Origin: Pratylenchus scribneri
Taxonomy: Eukaryota > Nematoda > Chromadorea > Rhabditida > Pratylenchidae
Direction of reading: 5' to 3'
Assembly (NCBI GenBank): GCA_030063045.1
Contig: JAQSEB010000050.1
Span: 2,666,001-2,730,000 of the forward strand
DNA: 64,000 nucleotides
A program made the translations under genes and the position numbers. Below are positions 37,740 through 49,800 of this stretch, piece by piece. The first letter of the stretch is position 1. The number at the start of each line of letters is the position of its first letter. Under the pieces are notes generated by a model. The model was given only the letters and a program-made list of their open reading frames with translations, was not told the origin of the DNA and ran no database searches.

Positions 37740-38070
37740 TTCACATGATCATATCTCTCTAATAAGTTCTCGTACAGCAATGATTTATATATTATTGGAT
37801 TACCCTTGATAAGGGCTTTAAAAAGAGCGAAAAATCAATCCATGTTACCGGCCATGCAAACAAAAAGCGATGGCCGATGGCACAAACATCTTCTTCTTCC
37901 TGTACCATATTTTGAAATAGCCATATCTCACTAAAAATTGCACTTACAGCAATAATTCATATACCATTCAATTCCTTATGAAAAGAACTTTAAAATAAGC
38001 TAAAAATCAATCCACGTTACCGGGCATCCAAGCAAATGGCATGGCATAAACATTCTTTTTACTATCTATC
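37740..38070. repeat. Tandem duplicate, about 165-178-bp unit, two diverged copies
   Basis: Both units have CATATCTC(T/A)CTAA, GTACAGCAATGATTTATAT / TTACAGCAATAATTCATAT, a CTTTAAAA(A/T)A(A/G)GC block, AAAAATCAATCCA(T/C)GTTACCGG and GGCATGGCATAAACAT or GGCCGATGGCACAAACAT. No coding potential seen. Confidence 0.65.
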
Positions 38071-38436
38071 ATTATATTTATATGCATTGGCATTCGCATT
38101 TGCATATTTCATGGTATTAATCAAAATCGAATTCAAAAATATTATGATCATCGCATTCAGCATCATCGATTACATTACATATATTTGACATTTCCATCAT
38201 CAAAATCTAACATCACTAAACTTGGCTCTAGCGGTTTGGCTAAGCTGTGCTCAGAACTTGGCCAATTCAAAAAAACATATTAGCCAGTCATTATCCCAAC
38301 CATCGAAAACCCCCCAGTACGAAAATTTAACTCATTTCATTTTGTAAAACACAGAGAAAATTGAATAACATAACCACAAACAATTCTAAAATTATATATT
38401 GGATTTTCTTCAGCGACAAAGAAATAAGGAAGGAAA

Positions 38437-39059
38437 AAAATTTCGGCAATCGTAAAGAATCTGCACAGAATAATGTATGATATACCATTCGACTCCTCTC
38501 GACGAGTTGAGTACGAATCTGCAAAAATTTGTTGCGGGAGGCACTTAGAAAAAAAGTTATAGTATGATGAAATAGCAAATATTGCTAAAGTGAAGGGTCC
38601 CCCCTTTGGGTCTAAAATTTTTCAAAATTTTTTTTTGATTAATTTACTCCCTAATCCCTACATATCCCTAGCCCTAGCCCCTAGGACCCATCCGACCCTA
38701 CCATAACCCTAACACCCAAGCCCATAAACCCCTAATTCTAGCCCTATCAGTGAAAATATAGATGGTCATAACTTTTTTATTTTTAGGTTTTATGAGAATC
38801 TGATAGCAGATTCGTGCTCTGCTCTTCGAGACGCGTCGATTGAACTATAATTTGCCCTAGAAAAAAATTTTAAAATTTTTTCGAGTTTCGACCCATAAGG
38901 GGGGACCCTTCACTTTTCCAAATTTCATCATACACTAACTTTTTTTTATAGGCGCCTCCCGCAGAAAATTTTTGTAGATTCGAACTCAGCTCGACGAGAG
39001 GAATCGAATGGTATATCACACATTGTTCTGTGCAGATTCTTTACGATTGCCAAAATTTC
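38437..39059. mobile_element. Fold-back element with ~160-bp inverted arms
   Basis: The left arm (38437-38600) contains GGCAATCGTAAAGAATCTGC, then ACCATTCGACTCCTCTCGAC, GGGAGGC and GTGAAGGGTCCCCCC. The right arm (38890-39059) is its complement (GGGGGGACCCTTCAC, GCCTCCCGC, GAGAGGAATCGAATGGT, GCAGATTCTTTACGATTGCC). The ~290-bp centre holds degenerate CCCTAACCC-like text and TTCGTGCTCTGCTC, shared with the element at 56421-56930. No transposase. Confidence 0.8.
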
Positions 39060-39478
39060 AAAAATGGAATTCTTGGAGATAGTGCCGAAATAGACCTCTA
39101 ATGAAAAAATTGAGAACGCATTTTTATTCATTTTATTTTATCAAAATTAGGAAAATGTACATTTATTCATCATTTTGATAAGTACATCGAAAATATATGT
39201 CAATTTCTGTGATAAAATTCAAGTCAGAGAAGAGGCGAGAGAGAAGGCTTTATAAAACAATCCCGTAAAAAATTTATTAAATAAATATAAAAATAAATTT
39301 GAATATTGAAATATGAAGTAATGGAGAATGGGCGGATTGGTGGAGTGTATTGAAAAATTTGAGAAAATCAGAAAATATATCTGATGAAAATTTTGTTCTA
39401 TAATTTACTAAACACTATTTTCTAATTGAAAGGGAATTGGATTTGGATGGATGGATATTTGAGATGTCATTTTTGTTT

Positions 39479-42400
39479 TCATTTCTTCGCGTTTGTTTTG
39501 TCATCCAGCACCTCGCATTGTTGCTTGTTGAATCGTTTGATGGCCTTGGCGCAATCCTTCTGTAATAAAATGTTGATTTTTTAAATAAAATTTCCACCAA
39601 TTTTTTACCAAATTCTCTTCAGGTTCCCAGGTCGAGTCCGCCCGCGTATATCCTTTCCAGAAGACTCGATACTCATAGCCGGGTTTGCCATTGCGTTTTT
39701 CCCGCTTTCCAAAGATGTAATCCACCTGAAAATATATAATTATTAATAAAATAAATTTAGATAATTAATTTTAAATAGAGAAATATTTAAAATATAGAAA
39801 AAAAACATTGAATTTGCAGAAAAAAAAGTATTGAAAATGCAGAAAAGAATAACTGTTCAGTGGTTTGATGTAGACACCCAAACCTTATACCAAATCAATA
39901 GATCTCGAGCATTGAACTGTATATAATTTTGGTGTTTTAATCAAAAATTAAAGTAGATAAAATCTCTTTTCGGTTCAAAAACAAGTTCAATGTCAGAATT
40001 GGGTAACCCAAACCTAAATATATTCAGACGATACTTTTTGATGAGATCTATAGATTGTGATTGGATACATGGTTTGGTAGTCTAGGATAAACCATTGAAC
40101 CCTTATAAACCGGTTTTCTACATTTTCATTAATTCATTACATTTTTCTGCCATTTTAAATTTTCTAATGACAAATTTTGATAATTAAATTCATATTTTTT
40201 TCTCAAAATTTCGACCCCACCTCGTATTTCTCCTCTTCCTCTTTGTCCTTCTTTTGTTTTTTCTGCTGTTGGCCATTCTTTCCCGCTGCTTGTTCCTTCT
40301 TCTTTTGTTCACCATCGTTTGATTCCACCGATTCGGTCCGTTTTCGCTTCTTTTCTTCGGGTTTGCGAATGGTCAAAGTCACACCACTGAATTTATTTTT
40401 AAATTAATTTTAAAATTATTTTAAAAATATTTGCCTTTTTCCCTTTGGGATATTTCCTCCAATTTTGTACTTGACGATTAATTTTGTGTCATAATAGTAT
40501 TCGACACATTCGAGCACATTTTTTGTTCCGATCGATTTTGCAATTTCGCCGAAGTTTTTCTAATAAAATTTGAATTTGCCGAAAATAAACCCAAAAATTT
40601 TACCCCATGTATTTTAAGGCCATTTTTGAACAATGCCCTTTCTTGCTCCGACCATAAATCTCGCTTAGTTTCCATACGTTGGCGGTTTTGTTGCCGGGCA
40701 TTTTCAATGAGTTGTTTTCGAATACTTTAAATTAATTGGCATAAATAAATTAATAATTTTTCGTAAAAATTTAAAATTTTAAATCTATTTTTATATCGGA
40801 AATAAAATTAGTAAAAAAATAATACTCTTAAACCTAATCAATATATAAAATTAGATTAAAAATTGATATTTCTTACTCTTTTTATAGAAAAAATCATCCA
40901 AAAGATAAAATAAAATTTTAATCCCACAAAATTACTTCTCATCAATTTGTGGAGTCTCATCAATGGCCGGTGCCTCGTCAATTGGTGGATACTCTGGGAT
41001 TTCGGCCTTTGGATCTTCCTGTTCCTGCTCTTTTCCACTTTCATCCGCTGGAGGATTTTCAACCAATGGTGCATTAATGAAATTGATGATACTGAAAATA
41101 TTTAAAATTTAATTTTACAAATTCCTTTTTTGTAATAAAATTACCCCGGTTCCTTCTCCTCATAGTCAACTTGAATACCGGAATCAATTTCATCTGCGTC
41201 GGTGCTGAAAAAAATAATTGATACAAAAATTATTATACTAAAAGTTAAAATTTACTTTGATGGAGATGATGCCTTCTCATTATTTTCTCCCAAAACAATT
41301 GGAATGGCTGGGACTGGATTGACCACCGATGACACAGTACTGAATTGTAATTTAATTTCATTTCTTCCAAAATTTGATTTTCTACCTGACTAATGCCTTT
41401 TGGATAGTGCATGTTGCATTCACCAAAAGGCTTGTTGGGTAATCCAATCCATCAACGGAAATAGTGGGCCCGACAGTTTCTTGCAAAAGACTGAAAATTT
41501 AAAATTATTTCGTTATTTGAAAGATTTGGCGAAATTTTAAGTTTAAATGAAGAGTAAGTGAAAAATGAAAGCTAGATACGCTGCGAAACATCGCGTATCT
41601 ATTCCCCGGGTCCCATCTTCCATCAATTAATAAATAAGATAAAGCTGAATGAGTGGAAAATAGAAAACTTGGGGCTGGTCCATGGAAAGGTCCAACTAAC
41701 CCAGGGCCGATCGGGGCAACACTGATTGGGAATAAGGATTTATTTTCTAATCTCCGAGAGGGGAGCAAATGTTCAATTCCCCCAAAATAAAAGGTTTGCC
41801 TGTCTCTTCTCTTATTAGGAGGGGCAAATTGATTGGAAAATGGATTTGCTCGAAAGGGAGGGAATAGAAGAAAGGGAAATAAGCATAGATAGAAGGATAA
41901 GAGGAATGAAATCGCGGGGCCCTGTTTCAATTTCACTTGGAACTTGAAACTTGGAACTTGTAACTTGAAAAACCTAATTGAAACGGATTTTCCAAGTAAA
42001 AATTCCAAGTTCCAAGTACCAAGTTTCAAGTTCCAAGTGGAATTGAAACAGGGCCCGGAAGGGATCTGCTGTACGGTGCTCTAACTCAACAGCTGGCGGG
42101 GGTGGATAATGCCTTTGGATGGAAGATTGTGAAGGGAAGAGAAAGAGGGATGGAAAAGGACGAAGAGAAGGAAAGCGAGATAGGGATTTTGGAAAGAGGA
42201 AGCAGTGAATGCTAGGGAGCGATTGGCTGGGATGTCCATTTGTCCAAATAAAATGAGGATGGCTGACTGGCTCGATGAAAAAAGATCGAGAGCGGTGGGG
42301 CCAATAAAGTTCAACAAGGAGTAATTTCTCGAATAAATTGGCCTTCAAACCATTATGCTCCCTATAGGATATTCCTGTCTAAGATTTCTGATGAGCCGAG

Positions 42401-44579
42401 AACCCTTTTGGTCTATTTCGCTCCAATTTTCTTCCCATGGAAATTGCTTGAAGTCTTCTTATGAAATCCTGACTCTTTGCGCACATCTGCTCAACAGACG
42501 TGGAAATTCCCTTCTTTTCATTGTTACATTGTTTCACAGAAATTTTAAGTTAGACCATCTGCACAGACGAGACGAGAAATTGAACTTGGCGTCTCTCTGT
42601 TTTTGTTTGACTGGCTCGAAGAATCTTCTTTTTTCACAATTTTATTGATGATTTGGACGGAATTTCGGCTCAGTTCGTCTTTTTTCTTCTTGATTTGATA
42701 AATTGACCCTCCATTCGTCGTCTTGATTCCAAAAATTCAGTTGAGGTCGTTTTGCAATGCAGTGTTCACGTCCCTTCCACAAAGGCTATTCGAATGACCA
42801 TCAACCACAAATATTTGTGTTGAGCAAATTTTTTTAAGATAGGCCACATGCAGATTGGCTGAGCCGAGGACAGCTATGGGAATTCCGCCATATGCTTCCA
42901 GACTTAAATTCTTTTCAAAAGTCGGCTTTTCAAGGTTGTTCCAATCTTCTTTTGATAGATGGTGAGTACTGCAAACTGACTTCCATCGGCTTTATCCAAT
43001 GAGGTGGGTGCCTCTCGATTGTTGGTTGGCGAATTGATGTTGGAGTTTCTCAGACTAGTTTATAGATCCCTTTTCCCGATCGGAAGATTGTCCAGAAGCA
43101 GTTGACCGGTCATTCAACATTTGAAATGTTGAAATTTATTTGCATTTGAAGCTGGGCGACCTTCTTGAACGGATACGAGTTTTATCTTTCTGCGCGAACT
43201 CATGTAATATGAGGTATGGTCCACAAAGGGGTCGACTATTCTTCACCCAACCACAACCAATACCAGTACCATGAGTAGATGGTTTCGTGCCATAGGGTGA
43301 GAAGGATGGTTGCACATAAAGGTCACTAATCACCTTATTTGCCTTAATAGGACATCGGCATGCTATCACTGATCCACCACAACAGATATTGTCTATGAAT
43401 TCGGCTGCGTGAGCCAAAATGTAACAATGAAAGCTGGCCTCATTGGGTGATGCCCCAAATAACAATTGAATCTTCGACTATGGTCTACAACGGCTTCTCT
43501 AGCAGAATTTGAACACGACAACAAACTTTCTTTCAACTGGTTCAAACTGAGTCATTTCATATGGCATAGCCATGGTCCGCCAGTACCGACTGTGGAAAAT
43601 TTTGTTTAGCTGGGTTAGTAGGGATATGACACATATGTCATTCCTCCCACCCACATTATATTCACTGCTCAGAACTTTTTTATTTCTATTGTTCAAGACG
43701 ATTGATTCAATCATTTCGGCGGCAGGATGAAATTATTCACGTTTCACTTCGTCTGAGTCGATGATTACACCAAATGGCAGTGAATATTTGTTGGTGTCCG
43801 CCCATCAGTTTTTATTGAATTGCGTCCATCAATGCGTCATTGCCGCTGTTTTATTTTTGGTTGGCTTTTTTCAGCTTTTTCCTTCAACAGGGACTCTTGT
43901 GCGAAGTAAAGGAGATTGCCTGCCCTGCCTCTCTCTTCACTTGATTGATACTAATCCTTAACTACTTTTTTTGAACAATTTGAATATGTTCTCTACAACC
44001 GAGTAAGTAGGGTTGTTTATAAATTTATAAGTGAAATGAAATGTTAGGCAAGGCCCAACATTGCCCAACATCACATTTTTACAGAATGCTCGAAATAGCG
44101 CATAATTTACACCCAAAAGTAACATTTTTGATCAATGTCGAGTTTGAATAATTTTACTGCAAAACCAACCTCGAATCAATAATGTCTCGATCTGCTTCAA
44201 ACGCATTCCCACTGTTGTGCTGCTGATTGCACTCACAATTTATTTGAGCCTAGATTCGAAAAATGTAAATCAAATCAAGATTGTATCATACCATTTTCGT
44301 TGTCAATTTCAAAATGCAAGACTCAAGTTGTCTGACTTCCTCCAATTTCTCTTCGAGTTTGTTTTGTTGATGATGGATTTCAAGACGGATGTCAAGGCAT
44401 TCATCATTCGTACAAGGTGATGAAAGGATCGACATGACCTATAAATTTTCCAAATAAAATCTACATCCGATTGTTACTTCATCAGGCAGTTCGCATTTTG
44501 GAATTGCATTGCCGATTGAATTGGATGAGCCTTGCATTTCTTCAAATCCATTTTTCATTTCCTTGTCGTATGGGTCCAT
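39479..44579 (-). CDS. SANT-domain plus chromodomain nuclear protein
   Basis: Twelve exons join with matching phases: 44478-44579, 44292-44438, 44170-44249, 41386-41490, 41256-41339, 41145-41204, 40936-41091, 40604-40724, 40435-40559, 40221-40386, 39609-39725, 39479-39559; 447 aa. In order: MDPYDKEMKNGFEEMQGSS, a coiled-coil (QQNKLEEKLEEVRQLESCIL), an acidic proline-rich middle (EYPPIDEAPAIDETPQIDE), a SANT/Myb domain (LWSEQERALFKNGLKIHGKN, then CVEYYYDTKL), a basic linker and a chromodomain (VDYIFGKREK, YEYRVFWKGYTRADSTWEPE, then CAKAIKRFNKQQ). Chromodomains read methylated histone tails and SANT domains bind histones or corepressors, so a chromatin role is likely. The SANT-to-linker intron is GC-AG (AAAAG|GCAAAT). 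The 2.7-kb third intron is filled with transposon debris, so the link from the first three exons to the rest rests on phase only. Confidence 0.7.
39850..40140. repeat. Intronic repeat of the CCGGTTT group
   Basis: The intron between the basic linker and the chromodomain holds words such as AATAGATCTCGAGC, TTGATGAGATCTATAG, ATGGTTTGG and TATAAACCGGTTTTCTAC, like the elements at 15290 and 17041. The ends are not clear. Confidence 0.4.
41925..42055. mobile_element. Short inverted-repeat element with AACTTGGAA repeats
   Basis: The ends GGGGCCCTGTTTCAATT and AATTGAAACAGGGCCC are inverted and resemble the ends of the 8448-9379 element (GGGGCCTATTTCAATT). The inside is a run of ACTTGGAACTTGAAACTTGG on one arm and its complement on the other, so it can fold into one long hairpin. 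It is nested in the intron debris of the SANT-chromodomain gene. Confidence 0.75.
42350..43760 (-). mobile_element. Decayed retroelement fragment in an intron
   Basis: A minus-strand stretch at about 42785-42905 reads YGGIPIAVLGSANLHVAYL, then IFVVDGHSNSLCGRDV, which resembles the retropepsin region of Ty3/Gypsy-type LTR retrotransposons. Upstream on the same strand are two open pieces of unknown kind, 43499-43714 and 43136-43465 (GGSVIACRCPIKANKVISDL, then PSTHGTGIGCGWVKNSRPLC). Frames change between the pieces, so the element is dead. The sequence from 41530 to 42340 may be part of the same insertion. Confidence 0.5.
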
Positions 44580-45880
44580 TTTTATCTGAATTAATATAAT
44601 TTCAATGTGTGTTTATTTTTCTTTATACTTTTGTAAGTGTTGTTATTAATGTAGTTCGTAGGGAATAAGTGGGCTCAATCAATAAACTTTTTTAAAATTG
44701 TTTCTGCGATAATGAATGTTTATGCTTCCCAATCAGATAAAATCATAACGAACAAATAGAAAGAAAAAAAGGAATTGAGAGTTGGATAAAAAAAATATAT
44801 TATAAGAGGAGGAGTGTTAGTAGATAATGTCGCTTGTGTCTATTTTTTAACGAAGAGGGGTTGTTGCATCCGGCATTAAGGCGAATTAGTTAGGGAAACA
44901 TGAGGGAGCTTGTAATGCAACGAAAATAATTAAAGTGCATAACGGGTTCAAACTTGCTACCCTGAATTTTGCACTCATTCCAAAAAAACGAACTTTTAGC
45001 CTAATACTTATCCTCCGAATGCTAAAGCTATTAACCTGCCTTAAGGCCATCCTTTAAAAACTAACAATTTTAAACTTTACCTTAAATTTTACTCTGTTAT
45101 CTTTATATTTAATATTTTTAATAAGGGACGCAAATTTCGCAACAGGCAATAAATTAAGTTAGGGGTGTGGCAGAAGCGACTTGAGCGAATGACATTTTCC
45201 ACGAATTATTGATGGAATGTCAAACCATTGAACCTGGCTAAATGATGGCTGCAGGAAAAGAATAAATAAGGCAATGATTCATCAATGGAAATGCACGAAA
45301 ATATCGGTACCGAAATAAAAGATAAGAATTTTTTTTTATTTTTTCTTATAGGTAAATTACTACTAACGAGTATTTTTTGAGGGGAGGGGGGGGAAGGGAG
45401 AGAATTTGATGTAAAAGAAAACAAAACTTATTGATTTTCGGCGTTGAAGGGGGAGCAAATGCAGGCGAAGGAAGAACGCAAATAAAAGAATTTGGATTGC
45501 AGGACAAATGCCGCTGATACGATTAGAGAAAAGAAATTGAAAGGAGAGAGACAGGTTCTCTCTATTTTTTATGTGAGCTGACAATGAAGAGCAAATAAAA
45601 GGAATGAAGATTGAATGGCGACGGGCGATGGCCACGCGTAGAGTGCAAAAAAAATATGGTGGGGAAGGGGAGGAATTCTTATGTGAGCAGCTGCTGGAGA
45701 TGGGGATGGGGAGCAAAAAAGGAATGAAAAGGGGCGATCAAATGCGAAGGGAAACGCGAATAAAAGAAGTTGGAAAGGGATGGGCAAATGCAAGCGGGGA
45801 AGAATAAGATGAGGGGAAGGGGTCATGGGAAGTAAATGAAAAGGGGGAGTTCTGCGACCAAAAAATAAATGCATGAATGC
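44580..45880. other. Intergenic, with a purine-rich patch
   Basis: No coding chain is supported. Between 45380 and 45850 the plus strand is strongly purine-rich, with a loosely repeated GGGGAGCAAATGC, GCGAA and AATAAAAGAA pattern. The complementary open frames are low-complexity Ser/Pro/Phe and not credible. Confidence 0.45.
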
Positions 45881-45894
45881 GGAATTATGCCTTC

Positions 45895-46315
45895 CTTTTT
45901 ATAGAATTGGCAAAAAGGACACGCCCCCAATTTAGTTGCATCCAAATGTCCAAAGCTCATTGGTTGTACTAAGAATAAGAAGAAATACTACAGCCTATTC
46001 TTTACAGCTAGAGAAAAAGAAAATGACATGCAAACTTTGGCCGCCATAATTTGTTTGTCTATTCCTACATAGAATTGACTCAGCTAGAGAAATGAAGAAA
46101 ATGGCACACAAACTTTAGCGGCCATTATTTTTTTTGTTTGTTTCTCGTATCGACTTGGAAAAAGGCACGCCAAAGGTTTTAGTTGAATCCATATGTCCAA
46201 AGTTCATTGGTGGTGCTATAAGATTGAAAAGAAATACTACGGCCTATTCTATTCATCTTGAGAAAAGAAGAAAATGACAAACGAACTTTGGCGGCCATTA
46301 TAAAAATCAATATAA
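45895..46315. repeat. Tandem duplicate of about 250 bp
   Basis: Two units share GGCAAAAAGGACACGCC / GGAAAAAGGCACGCC, TTTAGTTG(C/A)ATCCA(A/T)ATGTCC, AAAG(C/T)TCATTGGT(T/G)GT, AAGAAATACTAC and CGGCCTATTCT. Each is followed by an AACTTTGGC(C/G)GCCAT motif, which also appears a third time at about 46110. No gene seen. Confidence 0.65.
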
Positions 46316-46821
46316 ACTTTTTACAAAAAAGCAATATATATGTGAAAAAGAGGGAAAATAAATTTATTCTTTAATCTTTATGCAAAAGCCAAACGGTTCA
46401 TTATATTTATATTCCCTTTATGTGTTTTGAGATTTTCCGTTGAAATTTGCACTTTACTGGTCAACTTTTATTTCGTTTCAGCATTCTATTATAGACTGCT
46501 GTTTGCTTGGCATTGACATTGGTAATTTAATTATAATTATTGATTCAACACATAAACATAAGTTATATATCTCCAACTTTAAATATTGTTCTCGATCAGT
46601 GAATGCATTGTGCTAAATAAAGAGATGATATATAATTTGAAAGGTTTTTCTCTTTAAAGGATTGATTATTTGAAAAATAAATATTCAATGTGCAAATATA
46701 GTTATTCTCAAAATGAAAATATTGAAAATATTAAACATATTTTATTAACAAAATACATTTATATAAAAAAACTTAATTTATAAGCTCGTTTTATATCAAC
46801 AAACATTTGTAAAAGATTCAT

Positions 46822-49800
46822 TCATTCATCGGTATTTATGCTATTTTCACTCGGCTTTGATTGATTTAATGGTCTTTCATTTTGTAACTTCCACATTTCC
46901 GCATAGAGACCATTTTGAACGAGAAGTTGGTCATGACTGAAAAAGAGTAAAATATAAAAAAAAGTTAAAAATAATAATTACCTTCCGCTCTCAATAATTT
47001 TGCCCTCTTTCAACACTAATATTTTATCCGCATGGATAACAGTGGAAAGACGATGAGCAACAATTACGCAAGTTCGCCGCTGACAAAGTTCAAACAAATT
47101 TTGTTGTATTGATCTTTCTGTTTGTGAATCGAGAGCAGATGTTGCCTAATTAACACAGTTTTATTTTTTTTTCAAATTTAATATAAAAAAACCTCATCCA
47201 ACAAAATATATTCTGGCTTTTTCAACACTGCTCTGGCAATGGCCACTCTCTGCTTTTCGCCGCCGCTTAATTTTAAGCCACGTTCACCAACCAAGCAATT
47301 GTAGCCTAAAAGCACGGTTTTTTTGAAATGTTTTTAAAATGGTATTAATGGAGTTTGCCCCCTACGAGAGAAGGGATGAGGATGATGATGTAGAAGATTT
47401 TGATGAGGAAGATAATGATGATGATGAGTATGATGAAGAAGAAGATGATGATAGAAGATGAGGGTTAGGAAGATAATGATGAGGATGGTGAAGCAGATCA
47501 TCCCCAGTTTCATCTTCTCCATCACCATCCTCATGCTTTCCCTCGTAGGGGGCAAACTCCATTAGTAAAAAAAAAATGCTTGCCATCGGGATGAGAAACG
47601 ATGAATTGGTGAATGGCCGCAGATTTGGCTGCCTCTTCCACTTCTTCATCATTTGCCGTCGGTCGTCCATAACGAATATTATAACGGATTGTGTCATTGA
47701 ATAGAACCGTATCTTGGGGTACAATACCAATTCGGTCACGAAGCGATTTGAGTCGTAACATTTTAATATCCGTTCCATTGAATAGAATTTGACCACTCGA
47801 TACTTCGTAAAGGCGAAAGAGGAGGCGAATGATTGTGGTTTTGCCACTTCCCGAGGGACCAACCTATAAATAATTGAGAGAGAATGGAATTTAAAAATGG
47901 GCTTAAATTACCAAAGCAACGGTTTCACCCTGATTAACTGTGAATGTGAGATCCTGGAGGACTGGCTTTTCGGGTTTATAAGAAAAGAAGACATTTTGGA
48001 ATTGGATTTGGCCAGGGAAAGGTTCCAAATCTTTGGAACCGGGTGCATCTTTAATCTTAAATATAAATTAGCAAATATTTTTATTATTTAATCTCTCTCA
48101 TTGTTTACCTCAATCTCCTCCTTGAAGAGTTCTTGCATATTTTCCCTAAAAATTTTTAAATATATTTAAATATTCCAATTTTCACACTGACATATCTATG
48201 AATGATTGTTGCATTGTTCGATAAATTGTGCCAAAAAAGTTTAATGGGGCATAAAGTTGAAGTAAATATGTGGAAAAGAGGACATAATCACCGGCACTCA
48301 TCATTCTATTCGAAGAATGCCAATTGGCAATCCAAAAAGCGGCTAAAAGTGAACCGCTGACCAAACTGATGCCAATGATAAAATTTTGGCAAGAATTCAA
48401 GAGTGACAATGACATATTAGAACGAGTTTCCGCTTCTTGATATCTATGAAAATTTTTAGAATATTTTTTTGCCGAGTGATTTGGATTGTTTTGCCGAGAA
48501 AATGTATTTTTGCCGAAAGATCATTTTTAAAGAATAGTTTATAAACCTTGACCTTATACTTATACATTTAGATAAATCTCATCGAGATGCATTGATTCAT
48601 GTATTGATTTTCATGGTTTGAGCAAAATTCGAGGTATTAAATCGTTTATACATTTATTTTGCTTTTTGGTTTTAATTTTAATAATTTTGATTTAAACCAG
48701 ACAATTTATAGGCCAATTCATGTGTCTTAAAAAGCTCAATCGAATGGTAAAAGGTTCACAGGATATATTATGAAGAAACATTAAAAAGTTATTTCAAACT
48801 TTTGCCAAAAGAATCCGATTTTAAAGATTTTTACTCTTTCTTCAAAAAAATCGGCGCCTATTTTAAATTAATTTACTTTAAATAGGCCTCCTTATATCGT
48901 AGAGTTTCCAATTCCTCCGCATTATAATGTTTAATTGTTTCATAATTAATCAGTGAATCGACGGCAATAGCGCCGGCTGCTTTATCGCATTTATTCATTT
49001 CCCTTCGATGGTTAATTCTCCATTCGGATATGAAAATTGTTGCCGCTAACATTTTGAATATTTTTATTCGAAATTCTTTTTAACGAATAAACCTAAATAT
49101 ACGGCCATTGTGATTAGCACAAGAATTCCAAAATAAATGTTAAAATTGGTGAAAAAGAAAATTGCGGCCAATAAAATATCCAATAATGCTGGCAGCACAT
49201 TGAATAGAATATCTGCGCAGATTTGGGAAGTAAATATTATTTTTTCTCCAAATCAATTCTCACAATTTAAAATTGTATTAATTGAGTTCACTCCTCGATC
49301 CATGACACGGAGAACTTCGCCAGTACGTCGAGAAAGATGCCAACGCAATGAAAGACAATGCAAATGGCGAAGAAGATCAATCTTTCATGTTTAATATAGT
49401 ATTTTCGGTATAGTTGAGGCCCCATTTTCATCAAAAAATAAGTCAAAAGTCTCCATCCCCTTTGGGTTATCATTATCAGGGATAGAGTCTTTCAGGGATA
49501 GGATGGGACATTTAACAAAACCACGTAAAAAATCCTGCAGTTATATATTATCACGGAGGTTTTTTAGGTTAATTTAGGATAAATACAAGTGACCTACATC
49601 GGTCATCCGGTATAGGGCTATAGCCTTTAGGGGATAGGTTATCATCTCTTGTATCCGTAAACCTAATCCTAATCACCCATTAGGACACTTCATTTCTAAA
49701 AAATTTCCTCATAAAATAATACGTAAGTATAAGCACCCTATCCCTCTATTACCTATAACGGGGAGCCTTCACTTTCCTATTCCTATACTTTTTTTTGACA

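Noticed and set aside
41505..42348. Minus-strand frames of 100-170 codons around 41.5-42.3 kb as genes
   Set aside because: They overlap the hairpin element and retroelement debris, and no motif or splice structure supports them.
45363..45874. Ser/Pro/Phe-rich minus-strand frames as secreted proteins
   Set aside because: They are the complement of a purine-rich low-complexity plus strand and have no splice or start context.
47334..47555. His/Ser-rich open frames near the ABC gene
   Set aside because: They lie in the GATGAT-rich arms of a MITE.
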